64,000 nucleotides of DNA from Armatimonadota bacterium (lineage in GTDB: Bacteria; Armatimonadota; Fimbriimonadia; Fimbriimonadales; Fimbriimonadaceae). The notes below the pieces were generated by a model, which saw nothing but the letters and a program-made list of their open reading frames with translations, was not told the origin of the DNA and made no database searches. The stretch lies in NCBI GenBank assembly GCA_020161505.1, contig JAIUNY010000015.1, positions 1 to 64,000 on the forward strand, read 5' to 3'. The translations under genes were made by a program, and so were the position numbers. The number at the start of each line of letters is the position of its first letter. Positions within the stretch are counted from its first letter, which is position 1. Positions 33,949-41,970 of this stretch are shown one piece after another.

Positions 33949-34513
33949 GCAGCACCTGGAAATTGCCGCCAATCTGCTGACCAGTTGGCACGATGAGCGC
34001 GAAAAAACGCGCGCCGCTGCCCGTAAGGAAATGGGCCAGGTGATCGGTGCCCTCGTGGTGGCTCTGGTCGCGTTTATCTTGCTCAGCATGATCGAAGGCG
34101 GGATGGATACCAAGCTCACCGCCGTGAAATCGGATCTGACGGAGAAGCAGAAGATCTTGAAGGGAGAAGTCGATACCGGCACACTTTCGGCGGACGACAA
34201 GGAAGCCAACCGGCTGCTCAGCAAGGCAACTGCCCAAAATTTCTCGATGCTCCAACAGTTAGGGGTCGCCTTGTCTCGATCAAATCGAGGCATGGCTCTG
34301 GATTCGATCCAGGTCGAAAAGGATGATGTCGGCGTGATTGTTCGAGGCGTAGCCGCAGCCGCAGATCTCACCACCGCCTACGAATACACCGCCGATCTCA
34401 CGGAAGATCAAGAGAACGCGCGGGCTTATTTGACCAATGTCGAACGTCAGCAACAGTGGGGGCCGGACGCGGTGAAGATGTCGTTTGAGCTCGTGCAGAG
34501 GAGCATGCTGTGA
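33917..34513 (+). CDS. pilN: PilN-like pilus alignment protein
   Basis: 198 residues from the ATG at 33917, preceded by AGGAAG inside the end of pilM. It has a cytoplasmic N-terminal tail (1-45), one transmembrane helix (about 46-62, VIGALVVALVAFILLSMI), a coiled-coil stretch (about 70-125) and a small ferredoxin-like periplasmic end. This is the PilN layout. The N-terminal tail is longer than the usual short PilM-binding motif and holds no clear INLLP sequence, so identity rests mainly on layout and position between pilM and the PilO-like gene. It overlaps the next gene by 4 bp. Confidence 0.8.
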   Translation: MSIYGHAKAHKQHLEIAANLLTSWHDEREKTRAAARKEMGQVIGALVVALVAFILLSMIEGGMDTKLTAVKSDLTEKQKILKGEVDTGTLSADDKEANRLLSKATAQNFSMLQQLGVALSRSNRGMALDSIQVEKDDVGVIVRGVAAAADLTTAYEYTADLTEDQENARAYLTNVERQQQWGPDAVKMSFELVQRSML

Positions 34514-35058
34514 AGCTCAGCCTCGCGGGTGCGCTCACCCCGAGCAAGCTGCTGATGATCGTCGCGGCCTTGTTCGCCTTTCTGGCTGCCGTTTCCGTAC
34601 CACGGGTGATCGGCAAGAACTCCGAGCTCGGCGGAACGAGTGCCCAGGCCAAGCAGCTTCAAGTCGAGATCGACGAGAAGTCCAAGATTGAACGTACAGC
34701 GGCATTCGAGCGCGGGGCCGAGCAGCCGCTTACCAAGACTGTGCGCGAACTCACACAGTCGGTCGCTGATATCGGAGCCGAGCGGAGCGTCTCGCTCGTC
34801 CAGCTCACTAACCAAGGAGGATCGACTCCCCTTGCGATGAAGAAAGGTGCCACCAGCCAAGATTGGGCGACCACACAGGTGGAGTTTGTCCTTGTTGGCA
34901 CCACCCCGGCGATTTACGCGACGCTCGATGCGATCAATGCCCGAGATTTCCCCCTTGAAATCGTGGGAATCGAGATGCGGGCGGCGACGAACGAGCGCGC
35001 GTCGCGCGGTCCCAGCGAAGCGACGATCCGCACAAAAGTGTATGCTCAAGCGGACTAA
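34510..35058 (+). CDS. pilO: PilO-like pilus alignment protein
   Basis: 182 residues from a GTG that overlaps the previous stop. One membrane helix lies near the N-terminus (about 13-32, KLLMIVAALFAFLAAVSV). A coiled-coil follows (about 45-95), then a ferredoxin-like fold (TTQVEFVLVGTTPAIYATLDAINARDFPLEIVGIEMRAA), the typical PilO/GspM periplasmic domain. PilO pairs with PilN to form the inner-membrane alignment complex that joins the secretin to the motor. The start ATG of the following gene is 3 nt downstream. Confidence 0.82.
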   Translation: MKLSLAGALTPSKLLMIVAALFAFLAAVSVPRVIGKNSELGGTSAQAKQLQVEIDEKSKIERTAAFERGAEQPLTKTVRELTQSVADIGAERSVSLVQLTNQGGSTPLAMKKGATSQDWATTQVEFVLVGTTPAIYATLDAINARDFPLEIVGIEMRAATNERASRGPSEATIRTKVYAQAD

Positions 35059-35061
35059 GTT

Positions 35062-36048
35062 ATGGAGACTAGACGACAGAAGTTTGTACTCGCTGGCCTC
35101 AGCGTAGGCGTCGTGGCACTCGCCGCGATCGCGTTTCTCGTCTCGCGACAGCTCGGCCCCGGTGCCGGAGCCGCTCCTGGCGATGAAAAGACCATCGTCG
35201 CCGACAACGCCGCTGGTCGCAAGCTCCCCGAACTGAATGGTGATCCTTTCGCGAACAGCCCGGGAGGCGCGAATCGGGCAGGTGGATCGGGCGGTCAGAC
35301 CGGTATGCCCGGCGGAATGCCAGGCATGGGCAGCGAAACGCCGCAGGGATTCAATCCTTCCAACTCAGGCAATCCCTCTGGTCAGAGTTTCAACCCTTCC
35401 AATCCTGGAGGGCTCCAGAGCAATCCGTTGCCGGGGAATCCCCAGGTAAACCAACCAGGAAGACGCCCGGGTAGGACTAATGACCCATCGCATCCGTCAC
35501 CTTTTGCAGGCAATTTTCCTGGGGGAAATCAAGACTCTCCCGTCCCTCCCTTCAACCCCGCAGGCACCGGAAATGCCGGATCAAGCGGAAGCGGCAATCA
35601 GGTGATCAGCCCACCGGCTCCGGAGCGCCCCACTTCTATGCTGCCACCAGATCCCAACGCTTTGAACAACCTTCCTCCGGTGAACTCGCCCGGATCAAAT
35701 TCCGGTTCAGGCACTGTATCTGGTGGAACCGCAACAGGTTCAGGGGCTACCGGTGGACCAGGCCAGAATTCTGGCTCAACTCCCCCGACATCCTACGACC
35801 CGAGTATTGCTCTCATCAACAATCCTCAAGCCGTTAAATCCAACACAATTTCTCTGAAAGCAATCGTGATTTCGGGTGAAGCCGTGGCCTACATGGACAT
35901 CGCGCGGCAGGGCGTTCGCACCTATCGAGTGGGCAGTGAAGTTGCCCCGAAAACCAAGATCGTTTCCATTACTGCAGATGAAGTGGTGATTAAGAAGGGT
36001 CAGAAATCGGTTACAATCTCCGTCGGCAAAGACGGAGCTTTACCGTGA
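35062..36048 (+). CDS. PilP/GspC-like pilus protein with long Pro/Gly/Asn linker
   Basis: 328 residues. A single membrane helix (about 10-30, LAGLSVGVVALAAIAFLV) is followed by a very long low-complexity segment (about 60-255) rich in Gly, Asn, Pro and Ser, with repeats of FNPSN and NPGG-type units. The C-terminal 65 residues form a compact beta domain (ISLKAIVISGEAVAYMDIARQGVRTYRVGSEVAPKTKIVSITADEVVIKKG), the arrangement of the PilP/GspC homology region that touches the secretin. Ordinary PilP is a lipoprotein of about 170 residues, so this is an enlarged form. Position between pilO and pilQ supports the role. It overlaps pilQ by 4 bp. Confidence 0.75.
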   Translation: METRRQKFVLAGLSVGVVALAAIAFLVSRQLGPGAGAAPGDEKTIVADNAAGRKLPELNGDPFANSPGGANRAGGSGGQTGMPGGMPGMGSETPQGFNPSNSGNPSGQSFNPSNPGGLQSNPLPGNPQVNQPGRRPGRTNDPSHPSPFAGNFPGGNQDSPVPPFNPAGTGNAGSSGSGNQVISPPAPERPTSMLPPDPNALNNLPPVNSPGSNSGSGTVSGGTATGSGATGGPGQNSGSTPPTSYDPSIALINNPQAVKSNTISLKAIVISGEAVAYMDIARQGVRTYRVGSEVAPKTKIVSITADEVVIKKGQKSVTISVGKDGALP

Positions 36049-37610
36049 CTCTTCTAGGATATGTGATTGCACAAATCCTAGTCCCTGAGGTCACCTCTCC
36101 GCCCGCAGTAGACCTGTTGGCACGGAGGCCGCTGGTTCAGGAAACTAGGACAAGGATTGTCGACCCGCGTGACGCCTTTCTCACCAAATCGGTGAACAAG
36201 GTAGCTGACGAACAGCGCGTTACGCCACGACCCATACCGATTGGGCAAAGACGTGCGTCGCTCAATGCATCAGATTGGGAACTCTCCCAAGCGCTGAGTG
36301 CTTTGAGCAAGCAGACCAACGTCAATATTGTTCTTGCCAGCAAGGACAACCCCAAAATCACCGTGCAACTGCGCGAGATGCCCCTCTTGGATATTTTGCG
36401 CGTCCTTGCCGCTGTCACAGGACTACGTTTTGTGCAAGCTGGGGAGTCGTACGTCGTCGCAACTGAGGAAGTCCTCAAGACCTCCTTCCCTCTCGAATAC
36501 GCCCTTCAATACCCGGCAGAGGATGCGAAAGCAATCGAGCCGAGTGTGGTCAAGCGATTCATCTGCTCGCATGTTTCGGCAAGCGAAGCCAGCCAAACTT
36601 TGGCCGCTTTGCTCCCGAAAGATTCGAGACTTCAGATCGCGGTCGCCCCTGCTCCTGGGATCCCAGGGATGGGTGGCGGAGGCGCAACCGGCGCAATTTC
36701 CGGCGGCTCTTCATCCGGCGGATCAAGTGCCGGGGGAACCGGCGGAGGCGGAGCAGGCCCGGAAACGGGCGGCAGCGCAACCGGTGGTGCCTCATCCAGT
36801 GGAGGAGGCGGAGTCCAAGTGGGCGGCGCATCCGGCGAAGGTCGAATGCTCGTCCTGCGCGGCCCCGAAGATGAGGTGAAAGAAGCCCTCACGCTCCTCA
36901 AAGAGATCGACGCAAAGCGGCCCCAGGTCGTGATTTCCGTCGAGATCGTGGACGTCAGCAAGGAACTCCTCAAAGAGTTGGGCCTCAGCTGGAGCTTCGC
37001 GAACACAACGCTGACGGAGCGCGCACCAAGCGGGATCGGGTTCGAAACCATCGACCGTTCTGCCTTCTCGGGAACCGGGATCATCAAGGCAGTTCAAACC
37101 GACGAAAAATCGCGCATCCTGGCTCGCCCGAGCCTTAGCGTGCTCGATGGACAGTCGGCTTACATTCTCATTGGCGACCGGATCAACTACCCGGTGGTCA
37201 TCGGTCTGAGCGATAACAACACCCCGGTGTTCGATATCAAGGAAGAGCGCGTGGGCGTTTACTTCCAGGTCGGAGCGAATGTGACCGAAGAGGGAGAAAT
37301 CGTGATGAATCTGTACCCACAAGTCAGTGCCATCACAGGATTCCTTCAGGTGAATGGTGCGAGCTATCCGCAAGTTTCGACGCGGGAAGCCAAGACGGTT
37401 CTTCGGGTGAAATCAGGGCAAACCATCGCAGTCGGCGGTCTGATTCGTGAAGAAGATATTGATCTTTGGGAGAAGGTTCCCTTGCTCGGAGACCTTCCGA
37501 TTCTGGGTGAACTGTTCAAGCGAAAGCGAACGACCAGAAATGGCTCTGAAGTAATGATCTTCATCACGCCGATAATCCTGGTAGATGAACCAGGATCGGG
37601 CGCTCAATGA
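36045..37610 (+). CDS. pilQ: Secretin PilQ / GspD family
   Basis: 521 residues from a GTG. A STN/N0-like domain (about 80-145, NIVLASKDNPKITVQLREMPLLDILRVLAAVTGLRFV) and an N1-type KH domain follow the start. The N1 domain is split by an unusual Gly/Ser-rich insert (about 205-262). The secretin core begins at RPQVVISVEIVDVSKELLKELGLSW and ends with GQTIAVGGLIREEDIDLWEKVPLLGDLPILGELFK and EVMIFITPIIL. It should form the outer-membrane pore through which pili pass. No strong signal peptide is visible at the N-terminus, and the true start may differ. The 3' end overlaps pilB by 26 bp. Confidence 0.93.
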   Translation: MTLLGYVIAQILVPEVTSPPAVDLLARRPLVQETRTRIVDPRDAFLTKSVNKVADEQRVTPRPIPIGQRRASLNASDWELSQALSALSKQTNVNIVLASKDNPKITVQLREMPLLDILRVLAAVTGLRFVQAGESYVVATEEVLKTSFPLEYALQYPAEDAKAIEPSVVKRFICSHVSASEASQTLAALLPKDSRLQIAVAPAPGIPGMGGGGATGAISGGSSSGGSSAGGTGGGGAGPETGGSATGGASSSGGGGVQVGGASGEGRMLVLRGPEDEVKEALTLLKEIDAKRPQVVISVEIVDVSKELLKELGLSWSFANTTLTERAPSGIGFETIDRSAFSGTGIIKAVQTDEKSRILARPSLSVLDGQSAYILIGDRINYPVVIGLSDNNTPVFDIKEERVGVYFQVGANVTEEGEIVMNLYPQVSAITGFLQVNGASYPQVSTREAKTVLRVKSGQTIAVGGLIREEDIDLWEKVPLLGDLPILGELFKRKRTTRNGSEVMIFITPIILVDEPGSGAQ

Positions 37611-39291
37611 TATCTTGGTAGACGAGGGGTACGTCACTCGTGACGTACTCCATACCGTTCTTGCCGGTCGAGCCGACACTCGCGAATCTGTCGTGGATGT
37701 GTTGGTGCGGCAAGGGGCAATTACGCCCCAACAAAAGCTGAAATGTATCGGCCTTCAAACTGGCATTCCCTTTGTGGATGTGCGCAGTATGGAGGTCGAT
37801 TCTCGTTCAGCCCGTCTCCTTCCGCAAAAAACGTGCGCCCGACTGAAGCTCCTGATCATCGAAGCCAGCGACACCTGCGCCACTGTCGCAATGTCCAACG
37901 CGCTTGATCTGGAGGCTATTGACGAAATCTCCCAAGACCTCAATCGAGATGTCGATCCGGTCTGGGCGCTGGAGCAAGACATCAGCGAGAAGATGGTCGA
38001 AGTTTTCGGGGCATTCAACGACCTCGAAGATTTGCTCGGCAACAACTCGGGTCTTGACGAAGACATCGAAGTCACGTCTGGAGAAGTCGAGGACAACGAC
38101 CATGTCATTGCCCTCGGCGAGGGCGGAGAAGGCAGCCCCGTTGTCCAGTTTGTCAACGGACTCTTCATCCGCGCCATTCGGATGCGCACCAGTGATATCC
38201 ACATCCAACCCGACTCGAAGGGCGTCAAGGTCAAATTCCGCATTGATGGTGTGCTCCGCGACATCATGGAGATCCCTAAGGATGTCCACCGCGCCGTCGT
38301 CAGCCGGATCAAAGTTCTCAGCGGGCTCGACATCGCTGAGCGGCGGGTACCGCAAGACGGACGATGCAGCCTGGTGAGCACCGAGGGTGAGTACGACTTC
38401 CGTGTCGCCACCTACCCGAGTGTCAATGGCGAGAAGGTCACGATCCGGGTGCTAGATAAATCGCGCGGCATTGTCCCCGTCGAGAAACTGGGTATTGAAT
38501 CAGACAGTGAAAAGCGGCTTCTCTGGGCGGCCGAGCAGTCTCAAGGACTTGTCCTGGTCACCGGCCCCACGGGTTCTGGAAAGACCACGACCCTCTACGC
38601 GCTTCTGCGCCATCTCAACGAAGGCGACCGCCAAATCATCACGATTGAGGATCCGGCGGAATACCAAATGGACGGCATCGTTCAGGCCAACGTGAATAAG
38701 GCAGCCGGAATGACCTTTGCTGCAGGCCTCCGTGCCATTCTCCGGGCTGACCCTGATGTGATTCTCGTTGGCGAATCCCGCGACCCTGAGACCGCAAAGA
38801 CTTCGATCGAAGCGGCACTCACCGGACACTTGGTTCTCACCAGTCTTCACAGCAACGACAGCGCCGCAGCGATCACCCGTTTGGTCGAAATGGGGGTCGA
38901 AGAGTTTCTGGTTGCCGCCAGCGTGACTTGCTCCGTTGCCCAGCGGCTGGTTCGATGCAACTGCCCGAACTGCAGCGAGCCCTATAAGCCGGATCCGGAA
39001 ATCCTAGAGCGTCTCCAACTCCCCAAAGACGGCCAGTACAAGAAGGGTGTCGGATGCGACACCTGCGGTGGAACGGGCTACAAGGGTCGGATGGGTGTCT
39101 ACGAAGTCCTCAGCGTCACCGGCACGATTCAGAAGATGATCCTCGCCGGCGAATCGAACGTCGCGATCCGCGACAAGGCCCGCGAACTTGGCATGAAGAC
39201 GCTGATCGATGACGCCGCCGCCAAGGCGGCTGCGGGTCTCACGACTGTGGAAGAGGTCGCGCGGGTCGTCGCGGCGGAGGATAGGAGCTAA
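37585..39291 (+). CDS. pilB: Type IV pilus assembly ATPase PilB
   Basis: 568 residues. An N-terminal MshEN-like half (about 5-65, ILVDEGYVTRDVLHTVL...ITPQQKLKCIGLQTGIPFV) is followed by the secretion ATPase core. VVQFVNGLFIRAIRMRTSDIHIQPD and FRIDGVLRDIMEIPK lie ahead of Walker A GPTGSGKT (327-334), then the Asp box ITIEDPAEYQ, Walker B ILRADPDVILVGESRD and the His box HLVLTSLHSND. A zinc-binding tetracysteine is present (C460, C463, C491, C494), which marks PilB/GspE assembly ATPases rather than PilT. It drives pilus extension from the cytoplasm. It is coupled to pilC by a one-base stop/start overlap. No pilT is in the window. Confidence 0.96.
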   Translation: MNQDRALNDILVDEGYVTRDVLHTVLAGRADTRESVVDVLVRQGAITPQQKLKCIGLQTGIPFVDVRSMEVDSRSARLLPQKTCARLKLLIIEASDTCATVAMSNALDLEAIDEISQDLNRDVDPVWALEQDISEKMVEVFGAFNDLEDLLGNNSGLDEDIEVTSGEVEDNDHVIALGEGGEGSPVVQFVNGLFIRAIRMRTSDIHIQPDSKGVKVKFRIDGVLRDIMEIPKDVHRAVVSRIKVLSGLDIAERRVPQDGRCSLVSTEGEYDFRVATYPSVNGEKVTIRVLDKSRGIVPVEKLGIESDSEKRLLWAAEQSQGLVLVTGPTGSGKTTTLYALLRHLNEGDRQIITIEDPAEYQMDGIVQANVNKAAGMTFAAGLRAILRADPDVILVGESRDPETAKTSIEAALTGHLVLTSLHSNDSAAAITRLVEMGVEEFLVAASVTCSVAQRLVRCNCPNCSEPYKPDPEILERLQLPKDGQYKKGVGCDTCGGTGYKGRMGVYEVLSVTGTIQKMILAGESNVAIRDKARELGMKTLIDDAAAKAAAGLTTVEEVARVVAAEDRS

Positions 39292-40520
39292 TGGTCAGCT
39301 TTCGCTACGAAGCACTCGATTCCAACGGCGCGAAAGTCTCAGGCGAGCTCAAAGCCAGCGATCTCCACACTGCTGAGTCTCGCCTCGAGGAACGCCACCT
39401 TGTCCCCCTTTACGTGGTGGAAGCGAGCGCAGCCAGCGCGAAAGGGATCAAGCCTCTCCCCGCTCCTCGCAGCAATCGCAAGCTCAAAGCAAGCATCGAC
39501 GAAATCAACGACCTCCTCCGCTCGATGCAGGTCATGGTCAAGGCGGGGGTTCCCATCGTCGAGGCCTTGAACACCATCACCGAGCACGCGAGCTCGCCCA
39601 CGATGAAGATCATCGCGAACAACCTCAAAACGGACATGCTTGAGGGTCTTTCGTTCGATCAAGCCATGCGCAAGCACCCACTCGTCTTCCCGGACATTGT
39701 GTGCGAAATGCTCGCCGCTGCCGACGAAGGCGGACAGTTGGCAAAGGCTCTCGGCGGGGCGATCAACTACATGGAGCAACGAGCCCAGACCAAGAAGGCG
39801 GTCACGGGGGCGCTGGTTTATCCCGTGATGCTCTTGAGCATCTGTATCGGCACGTTTCTGATGTTCCTCGTCTTCATATTGCCGACCTTCGGCAAGACCT
39901 TTGAAGGTCTCCAGGTGAAACTCCCCGCGACGACAACCTTTCTGCTCGCCCTGGGCGGATTTCTGCAGAAGAACTTCGGCATGGTTTTCCTCGGAACCAT
40001 CGCCGGGATCGTTGGCCTGAAATTCCTGCTGAAGGTGCCGAGTGTGGCAACCAAGGTGAACGCGGGCCTCTACAGCGCCCCGATTTTCGGCAAGGTGATG
40101 CAACAAATGGCCATGGCGCGAACCATGCAAACCATGGGTTCCTTGACCGCAACGAACATCCCGATCATCCGCGCCATCCAGTTCTCCGGCAAGGTTTCGG
40201 GCTACCCCAAACTTCGTACCGCAATGGAGGTCGTGGAAGACCGAGTTCAAAACGGTGATTCCGTGGCCGAAGCCATGCAGAAAAGCAAGATCTTCAACCC
40301 GATGACCATCCAACTGGTGAGCGTCGGCGAAAAGAGCGGTCAGCTCGCAGATCTGCTCACCACGAGCGCCGAGCAGCTGCACGGCGTCGCCGAGCGCAAG
40401 CTCAAAGCGGCTCTGTCCCTGCTCGAGCCGCTTCTCATCTTGTTCATGGGTCTGGTGGTGGGCTTGCTCACGCTCTCGATCCTCCTGCCTCTGTTCACGC
40501 TCAACCAGAGCATCAAGTAA
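39291..40520 (+). CDS. pilC: Type IV pilus inner-membrane platform protein PilC
   Basis: 409 residues. After an N-terminal FRYEALDSNGAKVSGEL segment typical of PilC/GspF come two copies of the T2SSF helical domain (about 75-195 and 275-400: LLRSMQVMVKAGVPIVEALNTI, and MARTMQTMGSLTATNIPIIRAIQ). Membrane helices lie at about 172-195, 222-245 and 378-402. PilC is the inner-membrane platform turned by PilB to feed pilins into the growing fibre. It is full length and lies in the operon between pilB and a pseudopilin gene that starts 2 nt later. Confidence 0.96.
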   Translation: MVSFRYEALDSNGAKVSGELKASDLHTAESRLEERHLVPLYVVEASAASAKGIKPLPAPRSNRKLKASIDEINDLLRSMQVMVKAGVPIVEALNTITEHASSPTMKIIANNLKTDMLEGLSFDQAMRKHPLVFPDIVCEMLAAADEGGQLAKALGGAINYMEQRAQTKKAVTGALVYPVMLLSICIGTFLMFLVFILPTFGKTFEGLQVKLPATTTFLLALGGFLQKNFGMVFLGTIAGIVGLKFLLKVPSVATKVNAGLYSAPIFGKVMQQMAMARTMQTMGSLTATNIPIIRAIQFSGKVSGYPKLRTAMEVVEDRVQNGDSVAEAMQKSKIFNPMTIQLVSVGEKSGQLADLLTTSAEQLHGVAERKLKAALSLLEPLLILFMGLVVGLLTLSILLPLFTLNQSIK

Positions 40521-40522
40521 TC

Positions 40523-40969
40523 ATGCGAACTTCTCGAACTCGAAACAAGGGCTTCACGCTCGCGGAGATGATGACGGCGGTCGGAATCATGGCCGTGCTG
40601 ACCGCCATGGCCACTCCCTCATTCGTGAATTCGTTCCAGCGCAGCCGCGAAAATGCCTTGAAAAGCGATTTGGCCGTGGTGCGTAGCTCCGTTCAGATGT
40701 TCTTCACGGATACGGGAGCGTTTCCGAACTCTCTTGCCGATCTCACCGTGACCACCGCACCGGGCACGGGGCGATCTCGGTCGGGAGCGAGCGTGAACAT
40801 CGACTTCCGAGACTGGCGAGGCCCGTACCTGGCGACTTTGCCCAGCGATCCGATCTCTGGAAATGCCTTCACCTACTACCCCAGCCCCTCAGGGGCATTC
40901 CGTGCGGGAGCCGTGACGTCGTCGATGAGTGGTAATGATTCATCGGGAGTTGCATTTTCCACGTATTAA
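40523..40969 (+). CDS. Prepilin-type pseudopilin (GspG/PilE-like)
   Basis: 148 residues. A basic leader ending KG is followed by FTLAEMMTAVGIMAVLTAMATPSFV, a classical prepilin cleavage site and hydrophobic helix with Glu at +5. The soluble part continues with SRENALKSDLAVVRSSVQMFFTDTGAFPNSLADL and DWRGPYLATLPSDPISGNAFTYYPSPSG, a GspG-like pattern of a helix, a small beta sheet and a loop region. It may be a minor pilin or a type II secretion-like pseudopilin. It is the only pilin-type gene in the operon, and the major pilin of this system is probably encoded elsewhere. Confidence 0.92.
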   Translation: MRTSRTRNKGFTLAEMMTAVGIMAVLTAMATPSFVNSFQRSRENALKSDLAVVRSSVQMFFTDTGAFPNSLADLTVTTAPGTGRSRSGASVNIDFRDWRGPYLATLPSDPISGNAFTYYPSPSGAFRAGAVTSSMSGNDSSGVAFSTY

Positions 40970-41015
40970 CGCGGTTTCGTTTCGGACACAACTAACCGTT
41001 TGAGTAAGGAGAACT

Positions 41016-41894
41016 ATGTCGGGATCCATGGAATTCGATGAACTGCTGCATTTGTTTGGCTCGGCGAGCTCGCTGCCCCAGTTACCGAAGTCGCCGCTGC
41101 GGCTCTCCGAGCTCCTCGACAAACCCGACGCGAGCCAAAACGAAATCGAGCAGTTGATCCACTCCGATCCTGCCCTCACGGCTGGGATTCTGCGTGCCGC
41201 CTCGTCCGCTCTGTTTGGGCGAGCAAAGCCCGTCACGACCGTACGAGAAGCCGTCATGCTGCTCGGGTTTCGTTCGATGCGTTCGCTTGCCGTCGCCCTG
41301 TGGACAAGTGCTCTGGTGAGCGAATCCACTCACCGATCTCAGCTGGATACCGATCGCTTTGCTCGGAACGGCAACTTTGTCGGGGCTCTTGCAAGCCAGC
41401 TCTACCGCCGACGATTCTCCGGAGGATCGGGAGGGCGGTGGAGTCACGAGGAGATCTTTGCGGCTGGGGTCTTGCACAATGTGCTCTTCGGCCTGCTTTC
41501 CTACGTTGCCCCCAAAGAGTTCGATCGACTTTACGCCATGGGCAAGGACAAGGAGATTGGCCTGACCCAAGCCTTTCTGATGGTGCATGGCCGAGACATT
41601 AGCGACCTTGCTCCTCGGGCTTCGGAAGCCCTTGGACTCCCCGATGTCTTCATCGAAACCGTGATGGGAATCGACGACCCAACCGGCACCCTTGAGCTTC
41701 GAATCCCGCTCATCCACCTCAACTTTGCTCGGGGCATCGCCGAGGAGCGAGGAATGGGGCTCGTGCCTTGGGCGTTGCCTTGGGCGCCAAGCGAAGAAGT
41801 CGCGGATGTCATGGCCCTGGAAGATGAGATCCTTGAGGAGTGCATTGGCGAAGCACGCAAGCTTCTGATTCTCAGCGGAATCCGGTCAGCCTAG
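41016..41894 (+). CDS. HDOD domain protein
   Basis: 292 residues, start ATG preceded by TAAGGAG. Residues about 15-215 form an HDOD domain (a relative of HD domains usually lacking full metal sites): LPQLPKSPLRLSELLDKPDASQNEIEQLIHSDPALTAGILRAASSALFGRAKPVTTVREAVMLLGFRSMRSLAVALW is diagnostic. The domain is common in bacterial signalling proteins tied to motility, biofilm and cyclic-di-GMP control. No other domain is seen. It closes the pilus operon 46 nt behind the pseudopilin gene and ends in a strong terminator, so it is probably co-transcribed with it. Confidence 0.93.
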   Translation: MSGSMEFDELLHLFGSASSLPQLPKSPLRLSELLDKPDASQNEIEQLIHSDPALTAGILRAASSALFGRAKPVTTVREAVMLLGFRSMRSLAVALWTSALVSESTHRSQLDTDRFARNGNFVGALASQLYRRRFSGGSGGRWSHEEIFAAGVLHNVLFGLLSYVAPKEFDRLYAMGKDKEIGLTQAFLMVHGRDISDLAPRASEALGLPDVFIETVMGIDDPTGTLELRIPLIHLNFARGIAEERGMGLVPWALPWAPSEEVADVMALEDEILEECIGEARKLLILSGIRSA

Positions 41895-41917
41895 TCAGAC
41901 CGAACTCTCAAATGCAC

Positions 41918-41947
41918 AAAACCCCCGACCACGGAGTCGGGGGTTTT
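41918..41947. terminator. Terminator between the HDOD gene and the convergent protease gene
   Basis: AAAACCCCCGAC (41918-41929) pairs with GTCGGGGGTTTT (41936-41947) with a 6-nt loop. A and T ends let it work on both strands. Confidence 0.93.
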
Positions 41948-41970
41948 GCTTTGTCCGGCGATTGTGCTGA

